Assembly (NCBI RefSeq): GCF_000524195.1
Contig: NW_020170384.1
Span: 1,229,989 to 1,293,988, forward strand
Direction: 5' to 3'
DNA from: Echinococcus granulosus
Lineage: Eukaryota > Platyhelminthes > Cestoda > Cyclophyllidea > Taeniidae
DNA: 64,000 nt
Positions 34,476 through 49,400 of the stretch are shown here, in pieces (the stretch's first letter is position 1; the number at the start of each line of letters is the position of its first letter). The notes beneath the pieces were generated by a model. That model saw only the letters and a list, made by a program, of their open reading frames with translations. It ran no database searches and was not told the origin of the DNA. Made by a program: the position numbers and the translations under genes.

Positions 34476-37400
34476 ATGTCCCTGATCGATTTACGTCGGC
34501 CTCCCACGAGTGGGAAAATTCGACGAATCTTCCACGGCTCTCAGTCCCAGGTTGGCCATCGAAAACAGAGTTCACCTACCATCGCTTCCCAAGCCCTGCC
34601 CGGACTGGGACGTGAACTGTCCATTTCAGAGGTGGGCCAGCTCGCGGGAAAGACTGGTCGATATCTACGCATCTTTTGCGAACGCGTGTGTCCCTCTGCT
34701 AAGTTCAAAACCATCTTTGTACAGAATGATTACACGGTGGGTGAATGCATAAAAAGGGTGGTTATACAACTCTCCTCTGAAGGAAGTACTGTCGCTAGTC
34801 AAGTCAATCTCTTTGAAGTCATTGGTAGGCTTCCAGCAAATTCAAAAGCTATCAGCGAATCAGGCGCAGTAAATGATCCTGGAGAGGTGTTCAGTGAACT
34901 GAACTCACGTCCTCTACCCCCAGGGGAAAATATTTTAAATGTCTTTTCCCTCATGGCACCTGCACCAGGACTGTGTCGTCGTCTGGAATTGCGTACACAA
35001 CCCCTTTCATCCGCAGTGACATTTCCATCCCGCATTCGGCCGAGAATCCATACCACGTATGATTCGATAAGTCCCAGTTCACAACTAACGGCACCCCAAT
35101 GTCCGTTCCTCCTTTTGATCAAGGGGAGTAGGCCTGAAAGTGACCTTCTCGTGCACAGCTTTTCCAATATCTGTCAGGGCAAGCTAGGCGAAATGACAAT
35201 GGGCACTTCGGCGTACAACGACATTCGTCTATACCTATCTCCAGAAGCGGGAATCTCTCGTGAAACAATGAATATCAATAGGGATCACTACAATGGCCTC
35301 AGATCACCCATTCGTTTCATCGCCAAAAGTCACCCTGTTAGCACCAAATCTAAGGCAATTCGTTTATGTATTTCTTCTACCTACAATGTTATTCAACCTG
35401 AGTATCCTTTCACAGTGATCCTTAACTGGGAGACACTAACAGACTCCAATACCTTCCCGATTAATAAATCTCTGGAACCGGGTGACATTCTTCGAATCGA
35501 GACGTTGAATCTCGTCTATGTGTTCCTCTTTAAGGACTCGGAAACAGTGGCCGAGCATAAGTTGTCTCTGGGCTTCCTCACATTACCTCAGTTACCCTCA
35601 GCTGGTGGAAAACCTCCTACAGGTCAAAACGGAAGTCGCTCTGCTGCGAGAACCGCACGAATCGATGCTCTCGTTCGAAAAAATTCCAACCTCAGTAACC
35701 ACAGCGTTGGGGGCCCCAGCATCCTTCCAACCCCTTCGAGTGTGGGTGTGGTGGTGGGAACCCTGTTTCCTCGAACCTCTCCTAAGAGTGGGGACTCGAA
35801 TTGGAGCGAAATAGGCGGCATTCTTCCAGATGTAGGAGTGGCAGCCGGGTGCTTTGCCCATCTCCTTCGGTCAGTTGTCAGGCATGGGTTGGGAACGAAC
35901 GGGCAAAACTATGTGAAGCACTTCAACGAAGACGACGTGTTCCGGGAGATTAAGCAGGCCTTATCAATGGAGCTGGAGAAACTCAATCGGGTGAGTGGAG
36001 AATTGGTGTCTGTGCCTATGTACAATTTTATGGTACAGGTAAACAAATGCAATCTACCCTTCTCCACTGGGGAAGAATTTAGGGGGTGGCACTTTCTGTA
36101 ACACTGAATTAGTCTTAAGGATACATAATATGTTTCCGGTTTTTTGTGACTTTAAATAGTCTTAAAATGGCAGTACAAAGTTTTCCATTTTTAAACAACC
36201 GAATTGGCTTTATGAGCTTTTTTTATCAAATAAGATGTGTAAAATACGCCATTTAGAATGTGACTACTTCCAAGTACTTTAAAACCTGGTGTGGCGCAGT
36301 TTGAAATACCACTTACGGAGGAGAAGTGTCTGTGCCTCTCTGGTATATTGCATTCTTTACCCAATTTTCCTGCGTAGGGACTTAAAAATTTGGGTCACAG
36401 AAAGCCCCGATTCAGCACTGGGGCGTGCGTGTCCTTATTAGTGCAGCTTTCGTAATTGCAGACACGCACAAGACTGATCCGTGGGTGTTGACACCACTCC
36501 GCCCCAGCCCAGCCCGGTCTTGAATTTCATTATCGTGCAGGCGTGGATAGAAATACGTACTAATCAAGGTACTGTTTGTGTGACGCCAAAATGGGCTTCG
36601 GGCATGCTAAAAGCCATGGGACCTATTCGAAAATCGTTCATCTATGAGATACGATCTTGGCGTTTTCTTTTTCAGCCTCGTATATGCTTAACGTCTCGGT
36701 TTTTCTGATTCCCGTCAGCGTCACAAATAGGTGCGATAGCTTATGACCTCAAACCATGTGGCAAAGAGGTTGATTTAATCGGAGACCAATTGCTAAACAG
36801 TATAATAGGTGTAGATGTTTCGTGGTCCGAGGTTAATTGCTTTTGTTTAAGTTTTGAGTGACGTTTGAATGGGTCATTTCCGTAGCACAAGTATCAAAGC
36901 TGCGGTTGTCAATTTTCCTCTGAGACCTTGGTGTTGACCGTGTGAAATATTCATCACATATTTATTTTGGATATGAGGACCTTGAAGGAGTGTAGACTTA
37001 AAAATTCCCATTTCCACTATTCGTTTCAACAATTGCCTACACGATGGAATTCAGTTTTTGTGGATAAAGCTCTCTCAGCCTTATGTTTTGCTTTCTCGAA
37101 GCAGGTGGGTGATTGTTGTGCAAAGAGAACCCAGTAAACACTTCCTAGCTGAGACATAGGCAATCTGATTTAATGGCGGACATTGGTGGCAGTTTGTGCG
37201 CACTCGAGCATGGTTTCACTCCCATTTGAGACCATTTCTTCAGGTTATATCTCTATCCACTGGACTAAATTGGCCAAAGTGCTCATGTAAAATTAGATTT
37301 ACAAATTAATTGAAAGTCTGTTTTGATTGTGAGTGAAAAGTGATGGATGGCTGGTCGTTATAATCCGAAAGAGGAAAGCCGTTCTCATTGGATTTGATAT

Positions 37401-40400
37401 TCGATGTACCCTCTTTCACGCCACCTGTTAAATAGAATCACGTGTCAACGACTTTGTTTGACTTGACACTCCGAACTATGCCTCTTTGAGTATAGGAATC
37501 CCACATTCAAACCCTCTTCTACCTAAAACTGGACGTGCACTCGGTTGGCAGGCAAAATACTTCACTCCGCCTTCTCGTAATCTCTACTGCCGTGGGTAAA
37601 ACACGAAATACAGGATCTTTTGATCTCACAAGTCATTACGAGTTTTGGTAATCCTACTAATTACCTGCAACTCTGTTAATCTAATAGTCGAGTGGCTCGG
37701 AAGTTAGGGAACCAATTAGCACATCCTGCATTTTATTCCCATGGAGGATGAGGGATTGGTAATGCGGTGCCATCGAACTCGAATTAGAGACGAGCGCTAT
37801 AATTGCTCTCCGGTGTACTCCCATCTCCAGTCATTATCTTGAGTTTTCCATCTTTTTCAAATTCTCCTCCAAATTTTGGCACTTCTAAGCAGGGAGAAAG
37901 GTTCGTAAGTCAGGAAATGAAATGGAAAGTGCAATTTTCTGTGAGAAGATTTTATGCAAACGCCTTGGAGCGTTCGGTAATGCCTTCGCTTTGCTTCTTC
38001 CGTTCTGACATTAGGCAGAAAAGTGGTCAAGCGAGATCGAGGTACTGGCAACTTTTTTACATCAAACTAGTAGCTGCCTTCTTGCATATGTAAATAGGCT
38101 AGGGGCCTCAAATATCTCTTTGTTGTAGACAATAGCTTTTCGATACAAACCGATTGTGGGTGTAATTGGAGATCTCTCTTCTTCAGTGATTCACCATCTA
38201 GGAGCGACTGAGTTGAATCTCAGTGAACCAAAGTAACTGCCTTTCTTCTTGTTCTCCTCAAATGCACTGGTGCATTGTCACTACGTTCCTAATCACACGC
38301 ATGCATAAATTCGGTTGTGTGGGATTTCATGTGTGATGATATGGTGTGCGTCCCTCGAGATGGTGTCTCGTTGCGTGCTCCCAAAGTGACTTGTCAATTT
38401 CACCGAATGTGAAAGCAAACTAGCGTACGTCTCAGTGGCCCAACAGCCTGTTTCTCACCCGCAGATGCCGCTGCTTGTCTGACCCTGATTGACCTTGCCC
38501 CGATGACGTCAGTGATGATCGGCTCGATAAGGGTGTTATTACCACCACCTGATGATTTTACTTCACTCCAACTTAGAATACAAATTTTAGGTGAAGATAG
38601 GTGGTTTGCGACTATGAATGAGGCACACCTGGATTGCAATTCGAAGACATCCTTTTTCTGGTGCTTGTAGCAGTAGGTCTTATAGACCCATTAGAAGAAA
38701 TTTGGCAAGTTCTCTTATGTACTAGTAGGCATCGAAGCGAGACATTTGGTGTTTTCCTTAATAATTGACACCGGTGATGACTACTTCGCATCATCTTGAC
38801 AATGCTACGGTTTTTCGGTCGAATTTTTTGATTTTGTTTCTAATCATACAATGCGGAAGTATTTTAGCAAATAGCATCCATTTTTTACTTTTAGCTATCG
38901 CCTAATTGAGCGGTAGTAAAGTGAAATTGAAGAAGCGTTCGCTTAACGTTTTTTTCTGGTCTAACCCCACATTCGCTGTGATTTGCTTATAATCCGCTTT
39001 AGGCATTTAGCTGATCTTCACCAAGCGCCTCCTCATTTTGCAAGTATTCCTTTGAGGCGCTCTGTGGAACCGTCAGTTCCATTTTAATGTTGCATGCGAT
39101 TTCGGGACTGACCTCCTAATGGGAGATGGGGCCATGCCCAAAAGTCGGTCGTCCGGCCGTACTTTCGACTTTTGGCAAGGTCACACTTCCTTCCCCGCTT
39201 TTAAATTCTGCACGGGTTTGAATAAGGGCACAGCATTTCTCGATTCATCGGTTCAATGCCATTTTGTTCCCACTTTGGTAGATAGCGCGCTCAGCAGTCT
39301 GTTGGGAACTTTAATGATATCCGAATATAAGGAGAGAAACGTCTTCTCAAAGGCAGATCAAACTGAAGAAAAGGGAGGCCTTTAAAACACAAATTTTACG
39401 TGCACTTGTCTCATGCCAACACAAGGAATTAATTACCAGTTCACCTAGTATCTATCACACCTTGAAATGCCGTGTTGTAGGGGCAGAGTGTTCTTATCTT
39501 AGCCCATCTCATGTCAAAGAGGTCTACCTATCTGAGGGTCTATGGCGCCATTATCACGCACATCACCTTGAGGATGATTGGTTATGTGGCTTCACAGGTA
39601 TATGCATTCAAAGAAATTGAATCAGAAGAGTCGTGTAACTAGCCTGTTTACCTGTAATATAACTGCCTTGGTAATGTAAAAACGCAGATTTTGAGAGAAA
39701 ATAACAACGCAGCTAAGTCATTTCGTCTGGGGCGGAGATCGTGAAAGAGAGGTGTGAGTTTACATCTGACTCACCTCCCTGTTGGCTTGCGCAGTTATGA
39801 AAATTCACTGTTTGTTTCTTGGCTCAGGGCTTCTGCCTAGAAGGAAGATGCAAAGCATGCCAAAACTCGACAATCATTACTGCCGTCTCCACCTGAGATG
39901 CCTTAACAGGCATGTGAGTCGCCAGGCTTCCAACCTCACAAATACAATGCTAATGCTTAGACCTTTCAGACTGAATTCTCCCAAGGCCAAGGCTACATGT
40001 CTAAACAGCCTGCAGTTAGGTGACATCCCATTATTGGATTTAAGCAGGGTGACACATTGCACCCCTTCTGCCTGGACAATTCAAGGCTTTTGAATTAAAT
40101 GATGTTTTTGGTTGCCAGTTTACCAACCAATTTCTAGAATACTGAAATCCGAATAGGACAGATGGGAAGGGAAGTTGGTGCCTGCATTTTTGAGTAGGGT
40201 GACTGATCATTCACCTAGAGATGGGAATTTTGAATTAGCTGTAGGCCCGTACCCATGTGTATGTGTTGACGGCAACGGCAGTCGGAATTGCATTATCTCG
40301 ACGTGCACATCTGCACTTGACTGTGCCGGACGCGAAATTGCGAGCAGCGAAACGACAGTAAACTCCTCTCGTCAACAGTCCAGGGAACTTTAAAAGTACT

Positions 40401-43400
40401 GCTGTTTAGTTGGAGAAATTAAAGACTACCAATTTCCCCCTCAAATGCGCGGGTGGGTAGGTGGGTGAATTTCACATGGCTACATTAAGATAATGCATTA
40501 CTTTGTGACAGGTGGTAATAGGGGCTCAAGCCGCGCTGATGTTAATCACATTTCGATGCTAAAACATGTGCTTCCGTTCTCCATTTTTAAGAAAATTTTG
40601 TTATTGAGCATAAGTTTGCTGCACTGCCGTTTCGATGAGATCTAGTTATTGACATATTCAAGATTTTTTTCCTGGATCTCAGTATGGGTAACTGAAGTGA
40701 CTTGCTAGAACTTATAGGGACTAGTGCGCTTTATTGTGCTCCTCCTATCTTTTCATTATCTTGTATCCTTGTAGCATAAACATTGGTTGAGCCTGATAGA
40801 TTCGATTTGAGTTTACCGATTTCCCTAGCTGAGTCGAATTTGGCTCCGAAACTGTGGTTGCAGGCGTTCCTCATCAGCTTTGATGTATGGCACTTGGGGA
40901 AGGTGCGTTGCGCACTTTTTGAAGGAAGGTGGAAAGAGAGAAAGCTACCGTCCTAGCCTGTCTCGTTCTCCATACTTCTCCGACGATGTTGCCTCAAGTG
41001 TCGACCATCACCTTCTCCTGGCATCGTTGTCCGATAACCGCATCATCGCTTGCGAAACAGAATGGACACTAGGAAAATGGAAATGGGATAGAGACGGAGG
41101 TGGCTAGAACCAGTTTGTTTGCCTCGAATACTGAAGTACCTTTTAAAAAGGGCAATTTTTGTCACAAAAAATGAATGGTTGGAACAGTCACCGTAGAAAC
41201 GATCGACTGAGGCATCTTAGTGCACAGCTGGGACCAGGTCTTGCTCATGAAGCGCGACTGAAACACATGCCTAGGGTCTGTCTGTTTTTAATGACCTTAA
41301 CTACATCTCTCACACAAAACCTGCGTTTTCAGTAAACGTGTCAACTGGTATTATATATTCAGGAAAGATATTACCATAACCATATTCTTTAACTCCTTAT
41401 GCGCCATTAAAGAATGGAAGGCTGCCGTTACTAATTCAGCAAATTGGCTTGCTGGTACGGTGATTTGGGTGGAAGATAGCAATTATACCACTTTCTTCTC
41501 TTTTGATCATGCAAAGTTTCTTTGATAATCTGAATCAGAAGAGCCCGTGAAATGTCTATCACGCCGTTGGGTGACTTAAGAAAAGTACCATGGTGATAAT
41601 TTCTGTCTAGTGAACTTGATAAAGGTGATGCGGTTTGGGACCTTTTCTACAGCTTCCTAATGAAAATGAAACATAGGCACGAAGACTACATTCAGGCTAC
41701 TCACAGAGTCGCATTAACTTTATGATGTAAAGTGGCAAAGGTATGAGGAAATATCAGAGCCATCTTGGCTTCAATTGGGCTTGCCGGTGTTCCCGAACTC
41801 GATTCGTGATTTAAGATTTGCTGATCTCTTCCATTAGTAGAAACGCCAATCACTAGTTAGTCGTCCTAAGTGTTATTCATTTCGCAGAGCGAGTCGTTTT
41901 AAAAACCAACTTCTTGACGGTCACTCAAACGAAATCTTGCTCTGCAAGCAGTTTCATTTCACTCGAAGGAGGATTTGAAGTGTATCGCGGCACTTGCAAT
42001 TTGCTAGTGACACGAATTGTATTTCGTCCAGCTTCTGACTAGATTGAAACCTGGTTTTATGGGTTTTTGTTGCTTCTGTTTTTGTCGTTAAATAACTTAA
42101 GGGCTTTCCAGACCCCCCACTTCTTGTGCAATCATTCACGCGTTTTTTTTTCTGCGGCATTTTTCATTGTTCACTAGAAAAGGCAAAGGGCGATCTCATT
42201 ATGATTCATGCTTAGCACTTAGGCATACCATTTTCAAACGCAAGAGTAATTTGCACATTATCAAAAATACAGAGGGACTTTTGAAATTGTTCGTGCTTTG
42301 ATTAAAGTTGAGTCAACTTGATGGGTCTCAGTGTCACATTGAAAATTGCCAATAAGTGGAGGGAATTTGTTGTCTAGTCGTAAACTGCTGAGGTAACGGT
42401 GGGTAAATGGAGTGCCTTGCCAATGTAAGGCACAAGCAGCGTTTCCGACTCACTTTACAGCCGTAATAAATTGGAGATGTCAATTCTCGTGTCGTCGTGA
42501 CCCGTTAGCGACTAGCTTACTCATTCTGTGGTTCTAAAGGTAGCTTTACCCTAACCGCGTGGCATGACTAGGAAGAACGCAGCATAAGCAATATGAGAAG
42601 GCCTCAATACAAAATCTATGAAGGTCAAATCACTAAAGATAGCAAGATGAATATAAACACCTTTTGTGCTTTTAGCTGGCCTCACAACATCTAACTCCAG
42701 CAATATGGGAGGCGACTTTCTGTTACTACGTGGCGCAATATCTCTCACCAGGTTGGTTGAGGAGCACAGTGTCCCTACCGTCGCGTATTCAGGTGGCTGA
42801 GCGTCATCGCAGCAGCAGCCGCGTGCGCAGCGCAGACGGAAATAGCAACAGCAGCACCACCGACTCTCCTTCCGACGTCTTCAATTCGCCCCTCCAGAGA
42901 CCACGTCAACTATATCCCGCGAATGCTACCGCCCCCGATATTGGTGAGAACTACGATCCCGACTTTGAGAATCTGCCCATGCTTTCGGCGTTGCGCGACA
43001 AGGTTGCTGTGGAGGCTGAAGCTGTTATGAACCGGGCAGTTCAAATGTCCCTTAAAGTGGGTTTCATTGCTCCCCTTCTCAGAGTCTGGAGAACAATTTT
43101 TGTATAGGAATATGAGACCTATGTGAGGTCAGATATGACGCGACCCTTGAATAGTTCATATCAAGTACTATTAAGGGTAGTGGTCAGAAAGAAACTCTAC
43201 TACAAATGCACAGAAAAGCTGGGCGACTACCAGGATAGGTGAAGTTGACGCACCTCCAAATTGGCAGTGCAGTGCCTGAGTGACGGAAGATGAAAGGATT
43301 CATATTGTTAAATTGAGACCAAAACCAAAAGATACTTTTTTGGCACTGTTTATTAGACTTTTTCACTCCTCGACAAATGGTAAACGCGAGATCAGGAATT

Positions 43401-46400
43401 CGTGGATATGCAAACCTACACAAATGCCTATGGTTTTATGATGGGTAATTACATACCTATGTTTTGGTAAACGAAAGACGAAACCACAGGAAGGTGGTGC
43501 TAGTATTGTCTTGCTAGTGAATCATACACTTGGTGAGAATCCTCCGAGGGCTGATGTTCGTTGAATGCTGCTATATTTACCAGGATAAACCGCATTTACT
43601 CCAGGACTTGTGCTGCGTTTCCCAATCAAATATTTGATGTGTTGAGGCTTCTGCTTTTCCCATTTAAAAATTCCCCACTACCTGAATTGCTTACGTACGT
43701 TTTCTTGGGCTGCGTATTGTGGTACGATTACGTTTGGACTATTAAGACAAGAAATTCACAAGAACGCGATTCGTACGCCCACCGGGTTTGATCAATTTAA
43801 GCTTGAAAGACATAAAAAAATTCATGACACTTCTTTACGCCGCATGGGGCAGACGTCCTCTCACTTCACCACTCTATGGGGTCACAGCAACGCCTGTGTT
43901 TACATTTAATCGGGCGTATGGAGGTGCTTTATGCGTGGGCATGACTGGTGAATCACCAGCGCCAATGTGCTGTGGCGATTGGGAGGCTGTTCTTGCAGGC
44001 ATTGAACAGGTCTCAAGAAATGGGGTTACGCGCCTGCCCGCAGAATGACATGTGGAGAAGACGGCTTGTCACCCACCCTTTCTCTCACGCCGATAATTGT
44101 GCTGTGGGAGGTTAGGCAGGGAGCAGTCTTGAGTTGATGCGTTTTGATGTGAAGTAGCACGTGCCACCGAGACTTGAAGTGCCTGATAGACTAACTCCAA
44201 TTCGTCAGAATCGATGGCACTCTTCCACCTGTCATAAACCCTAGGCGTGTTTCATAAGATTTGCAATTTGTTTGAATATGTCCCTTAAGGTGTCAAGCTG
44301 AGATAAATTTGGGAAACTTTTTAAATTACAGATCAAATATAATTTACTGAAGTGCTCTAGATCATGGTATTTCATTTATTTATTATTACAATAATAACAG
44401 ATTACTCCCTTTCGCCTTTGACTGAGTCAACACTGCTCGAGTTCGATCTACGTGGAGCTCTTGACAAAAGTCTATGACATATCGGTGTCGCAGACCACTC
44501 CCACTTGGATATTAATACCAGCGAGGCGTTAATTTAACATTTAAAGTGGCAGAGAATGGAAGTAAGAGGTATTGTTCCATCATCTATTTATGATTGAAGT
44601 CATTCTGCCACTTTAAAAGGCCCTTTCGCAGCTCCGAGGCTTAGCATCGAATGCTAGAATCTGGGTGCGCCAACTCAGTTTCAAAGCGCCGAATTAGCTC
44701 CAGCTACTCCCGCATGTGACGTGCAAGGGCGAGCATGCTTTGCATGGACTCAACAACCAGCCTCTTTGGGAGACAGATTGCTCGTCTCATGGGCCCCTGC
44801 TAAAGGAGCATAATACTTTCCGGGAAAACATTAGTAAATCAACTACGGGAGGCTTAAATAGGAGAGTTCTGAATTTTCCCGCCGTTGGTTGATTGAATCG
44901 CCAATGAGTGTACTGTCTTCGGCAGATCATAATTTCTTTATAAAGGCCTTGTGTTGGCGGGGAGTTGAGAAATGCGAGAACAACAAATTCACATGGCAAA
45001 TTAATAAAATACCTCAGAATTTAATATTTATGACCTGTTAAAAAGGCGTACTTGGGACTAATCGTTCCCACTGTTGCCATCAGTGGTGTGAAGAAGAAGA
45101 AGAGGGAGCCTTGCAGGCAATTGCATTGTGCATGCCATGTTTTGGTTGCTTCATAGAGGGTAAAGAAACTGTAGTTTATCCTTCAAAACCCACCACTAGT
45201 TGTTTTCAAGGCAAAACGGTTACTATCATGTAGGTCTGAGCGCGTGTACGTTATTCCAGATAAAATCTGCCTGAAATGCTTAGAACAACACCTCTTACAG
45301 AGGTAATTTACAGATAGTGACGGCTATAATACCTTCGCACCTAATCATTTATGATCTTTGTGTTCAGTTCTTGGTGCATAAAACTTCTTCCTGATGGCTA
45401 TTAAACAGGTGGTCATAAAATGTATATTGACGGCTCAAAATCGTTGAATAACACCTTGGAAGTGAGCGAATTGCCTCGCTTTTGCACCACCAAAAGGTGA
45501 ATAACATCTTGTGTCAGTGAAGTTGCATGCCAGTTGACAACCCTTCACTAACACGTAGATTAAGTGAGCTATGTATACGCGTGACTGTGATGGAGAATCG
45601 TTTCGTTGTTCACATTTATTATGCAGCTTAAGAAGCATCACTGCATACTACAGATAACGAGGCTGAAGTGAATTTCCATTTTTTATACGTCTAACACAAA
45701 TTCTGACATACAGTCATGTTTTTCGAGCCCCAATTTGGTAAGGCAGTGAAATATTAAAATGAAACGAGTGTTCTCAATCTGGATACAATAAAGGAGTGGG
45801 AGTTGTTGTAATTATACATGTGTTCCGGATTTATTTGAACATGCTTTAGCAGCTGATTTAAGCAAATGATTTTGACTTAAACAAAAATAAATGTTTTTTA
45901 CATTTTTGCTAAGGTAGTTTTAGCAAGTCTACCTGGAATTACTCCTACAGAACGCCAATAAGGCCCGTTGGAGCGTCTTCTAATAGCACCTTTAACTGGC
46001 ATCTCGAAAATTACCCTAAGGTGTGGCAAATAAATTTATCGAGTACGAGTATATCATCAACAAAATACTATATCTTCGTCTGAAGAGCGTGGAATCATCT
46101 TCAGGATGATTGCTATTGAAGGTGGGGCTTGAAATCCACTTTTGTAGGTGGCCTCAAAGGGAGTGACCAAGATCTGTCGCCTCTTCAGTAGTTCCCCAGG
46201 CGATGAAACAACGCGACAGATTCGTGATACGCAAGCCGCCCTCTTCGATAAGTTGGATTGGACGGGAGACGCGATCACTCAGGCGCTGTCTACACGTAGC
46301 CAACACTCCGAGTTGCCCTCGAATGGGGCGACAGCGATTCGGCTAACGCAGGCTCAGCCGTACAACGGCCGTGACACCAGCAGAGGGAGGAGGTCGACGT

Positions 46401-49400
46401 CGACAGCTAAGTTGGAGACGGATGGAGGTGATAGCAGTATGGATTCCTCGCCACGACGGAATGACTCCAGTGTAATTGACTCGGACGAGGAGGAGGAGGA
46501 GGCAACTTCACCCTCAGGATTCAGCTCGCTCAACTGTGACGATGAGATGCCCTTGACTCCGGGAGAGGAAGAGGATACGGGATTTGGAAGTAGTGCCACT
46601 GGAGGCTCAACGAAGGGAGCACAGCAGTGGATGGAGAGTGTTTTCTTTTGTCGATTCATTATCGGACTTTCTAAACGCATTATCGAGGAGTTTGTCGAAA
46701 ACCGTAAGTAGAAATTCGGGCCATTTCAAAGATTTAATCCAGGCCAAACCAGGCCTCTCTTGGAGAATCAACACTCATCTCGATATTTTAGCTAACACAC
46801 TTAAAAGTGACTTCATTCGTGTGCATTTCTTCTAAAATTGACAAGATAATGCATCTCGCCTTCGTTCATAGGTGTGGCGCAACCATTTCACCAACTTTCA
46901 GTACCGTTTTCCCCATGGAATTGCGTGAATCTTCCTAACCTCTTTGCCTTTTTTACCCATATGCACATCCTCATGACTTCTTCATTAATTAAAGGCAATC
47001 AGACAGCCATGAGATTGGTACCCTAATGGGCGACAGCCTCAGTTATATGCAACCCCCGATTGTCTTGCCCGAGCCGGTCATCACAACCATTTTGTATATT
47101 TCGTATCCATTTACGATAACTATTTACACCCAATCGTGTCACAAAGAGATGTGGGATGGTGTTCTTGGTCTGCGGGTCAGCACACTTTGGAACATGCCTT
47201 TTGTGGAATGCGGTTAAAACCAGACGGCCCTCCATTAGGTGCAATGATTTCAAAGCTCCTAACGCACCATCTGACTTCGTTTTCGTTTACTTTTGCGACC
47301 AATTTGTTGGCTTTTGAAAGAGTAAGACACTTTGAAGTCTTTTTCTGAACGAATCTTGCTTTCACTGAAGTAGACGAGTCTAAACAAAGTGAAAACGCTA
47401 AGAAAGTCGAGGGGTAATAACAGGATGACAAACGGAGTGGAAAAATAAATGCAGACCTTCTGTCACTCGCCTGTGCTTTTACTGTTAATGTGGATGCTAT
47501 GCAAATTAAATAGATCTCTTTGACAAGAATGTCATCGTAAGGATCTGTTTCTTCCGATGAGTAGGTGATTCTCGGTCGGCTTGACATTAAACTGATTTTC
47601 GACCTGTCTATTACATCCTTATTTTACATAGAGAGAACACCAGCCTCCGTTCATGCCTGAAGAGGTATGACTTTGATTGCTTCTTGTTGTAGGTGCGCTG
47701 GTGATAAATTGGGAGACGGGGACACAGGTTTTGAACCTGGTGAAGGCACTTAGCAAGTGGATGCACAACGCAGGGGTGCAAAATTACAAGGAGGCTCTGC
47801 AGCTTCTGCACGACTTTGCCAGGCTGATGGCCACTCCAAGACAAGAACTTCTCAATGTAGGCGTCTCAGTCCACTCCCCCATTCCCCAACCAAAATCGGT
47901 CTTTTTAGCGCCCTTTTTATCAACACGTCCTAAAATAGGGCCTTGAAACAGGTAGCCACCCTCAGACTGAGAGCATCCCGCATCTATTACAGCATTCTAA
48001 ACTCCACCAAACGGGCTGATCTAGTGTCACAAATGCGTGACGCATGTAGCTAAGTCAGAAAAATTGCCTTGTAACAGCAGCCTTAAAGTTGATTAATTGC
48101 AAGAGTTGAGCCTCTTCCTTCAAAGCATTCATCTGTTCAAAACAAATTAAATATTTAGTGGCATGAACCCAATATTCAAGATATCTTACTGCCTGCTGCA
48201 TAACAAGTCAGCCATGTGGAAGAGCATGAGACGCTTACAGGAGTGAAGACACGGCTTAGAACTCAACCTTGTGGGTGCAGTTTCTTGTGACTTTGTGAAG
48301 ATTTTCGGGAACTCGATAATGCTTTTAAGTTGCCGCACGGGGATGGGCTAACCTACTTTCTGTCTTCGGCATTAATAATAGAGGGAACTGGATTGAAGTG
48401 AATTACCCCTTAGCAAAGAATTTTGATTTTGAAAGTAAGTTGCTGGATTTCTGACAATGGGGCTTTGCGGAAGTCTTAGACTGATCTACCTCTAGAGAAT
48501 CATAAGATCCTGACCTGATTGTGCTCTAGATTGAACTGGAATCACGAGTTACGTGGATGTGATTTTGTCGTCATAGTTGCATGGGTTGTTGTAAAGAGTT
48601 TTAAACGTCCAATCTTAGATGTGTAGTTTAAAGGAAGATGTTAAACTTTGGAAGACTTTCTTTTCAAAGGGGGATTGATGAGGAGCTGGACTTAATTTAG
48701 AATATAATCAACAATTTAAACAATCTGCTTTCCTCATGATTAATTTTATGAGCCTGTATGCGCTATGGATGGCCTGCTAGAATTCCCGATTTTGATGAAG
48801 TGTATAACCAAGGATTTATTCTAGCACAATGATTTAATGTGTACTTGAGGTACTAACATCCTGGAGAGTTTTGGATGTGCTTCCTTGAGAAGCATGGAAA
48901 CGCCCATGCGAAATCCCTACCACTTTCAATTCACTCAGAACCTACCAAATTTCCTAGTAAACTATGGGAAATATGTGCTTTCTATTTAGATGTCATGGGA
49001 ACAGCTTCGCACGAAACGACCTACCCTACCACCGTCGCTGCTCTACTTCCTGTTGAAAAACTACGAAAGCGGCAAGGCGATGCAAAGTGCCCGGGGATGG
49101 TTTACTAACGATGACAACGTGTTACGAGAAAGTCGTGCGTTTTTGTCAGTTACATGCTTTTAGCTTACAAAATGAGATAGCACTTGGAGCACTTTTCAAC
49201 ATCTTGTAGCAATTGATGCCGTCAACCTATATGCAAAGCATTGGCAAGAAATCGGGCAACTTTGCTCACTGTCTAGATTCCAGAGGGCGGAAATGGCCCA
49301 TCGACCTCCTGACCCAGCCAAGCTTTTCAGCACTGTACAGGCAAAGATTGCTGTCGATTTGTTCGACAGGACGCTAGGTGAATATCTATTTTCTTCACAT

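Larger units (their letters stand above)
35991..42792 (+). other. RADIL: RADIL intron 1 (6.8 kb)
   Basis: The donor CGG|gtgagt and the acceptor gtcgcgtattcag join in phase 0. The interior holds dispersed repeat copy A (about 40333-41130) and a 10-base inverted repeat at 39138-39175. Otherwise I see AT-rich DNA with short unrecognised frames. Confidence 0.75.

Noticed and set aside
47952..48053. A possible RADIL exon following an AG at 47951, open for 32 codons
   Set aside because: The exon at 48990 joins exon 4 in the same phase and matches human RADIL (MSW-x-x-LR) without a gap, whereas this one has no similarity and stops at once.
48875..49108. A 77-codon frame overlapping RADIL exon 5
   Set aside because: It is a shadow in another frame; the frame starting at 48990 carries the conserved DIL sequence.
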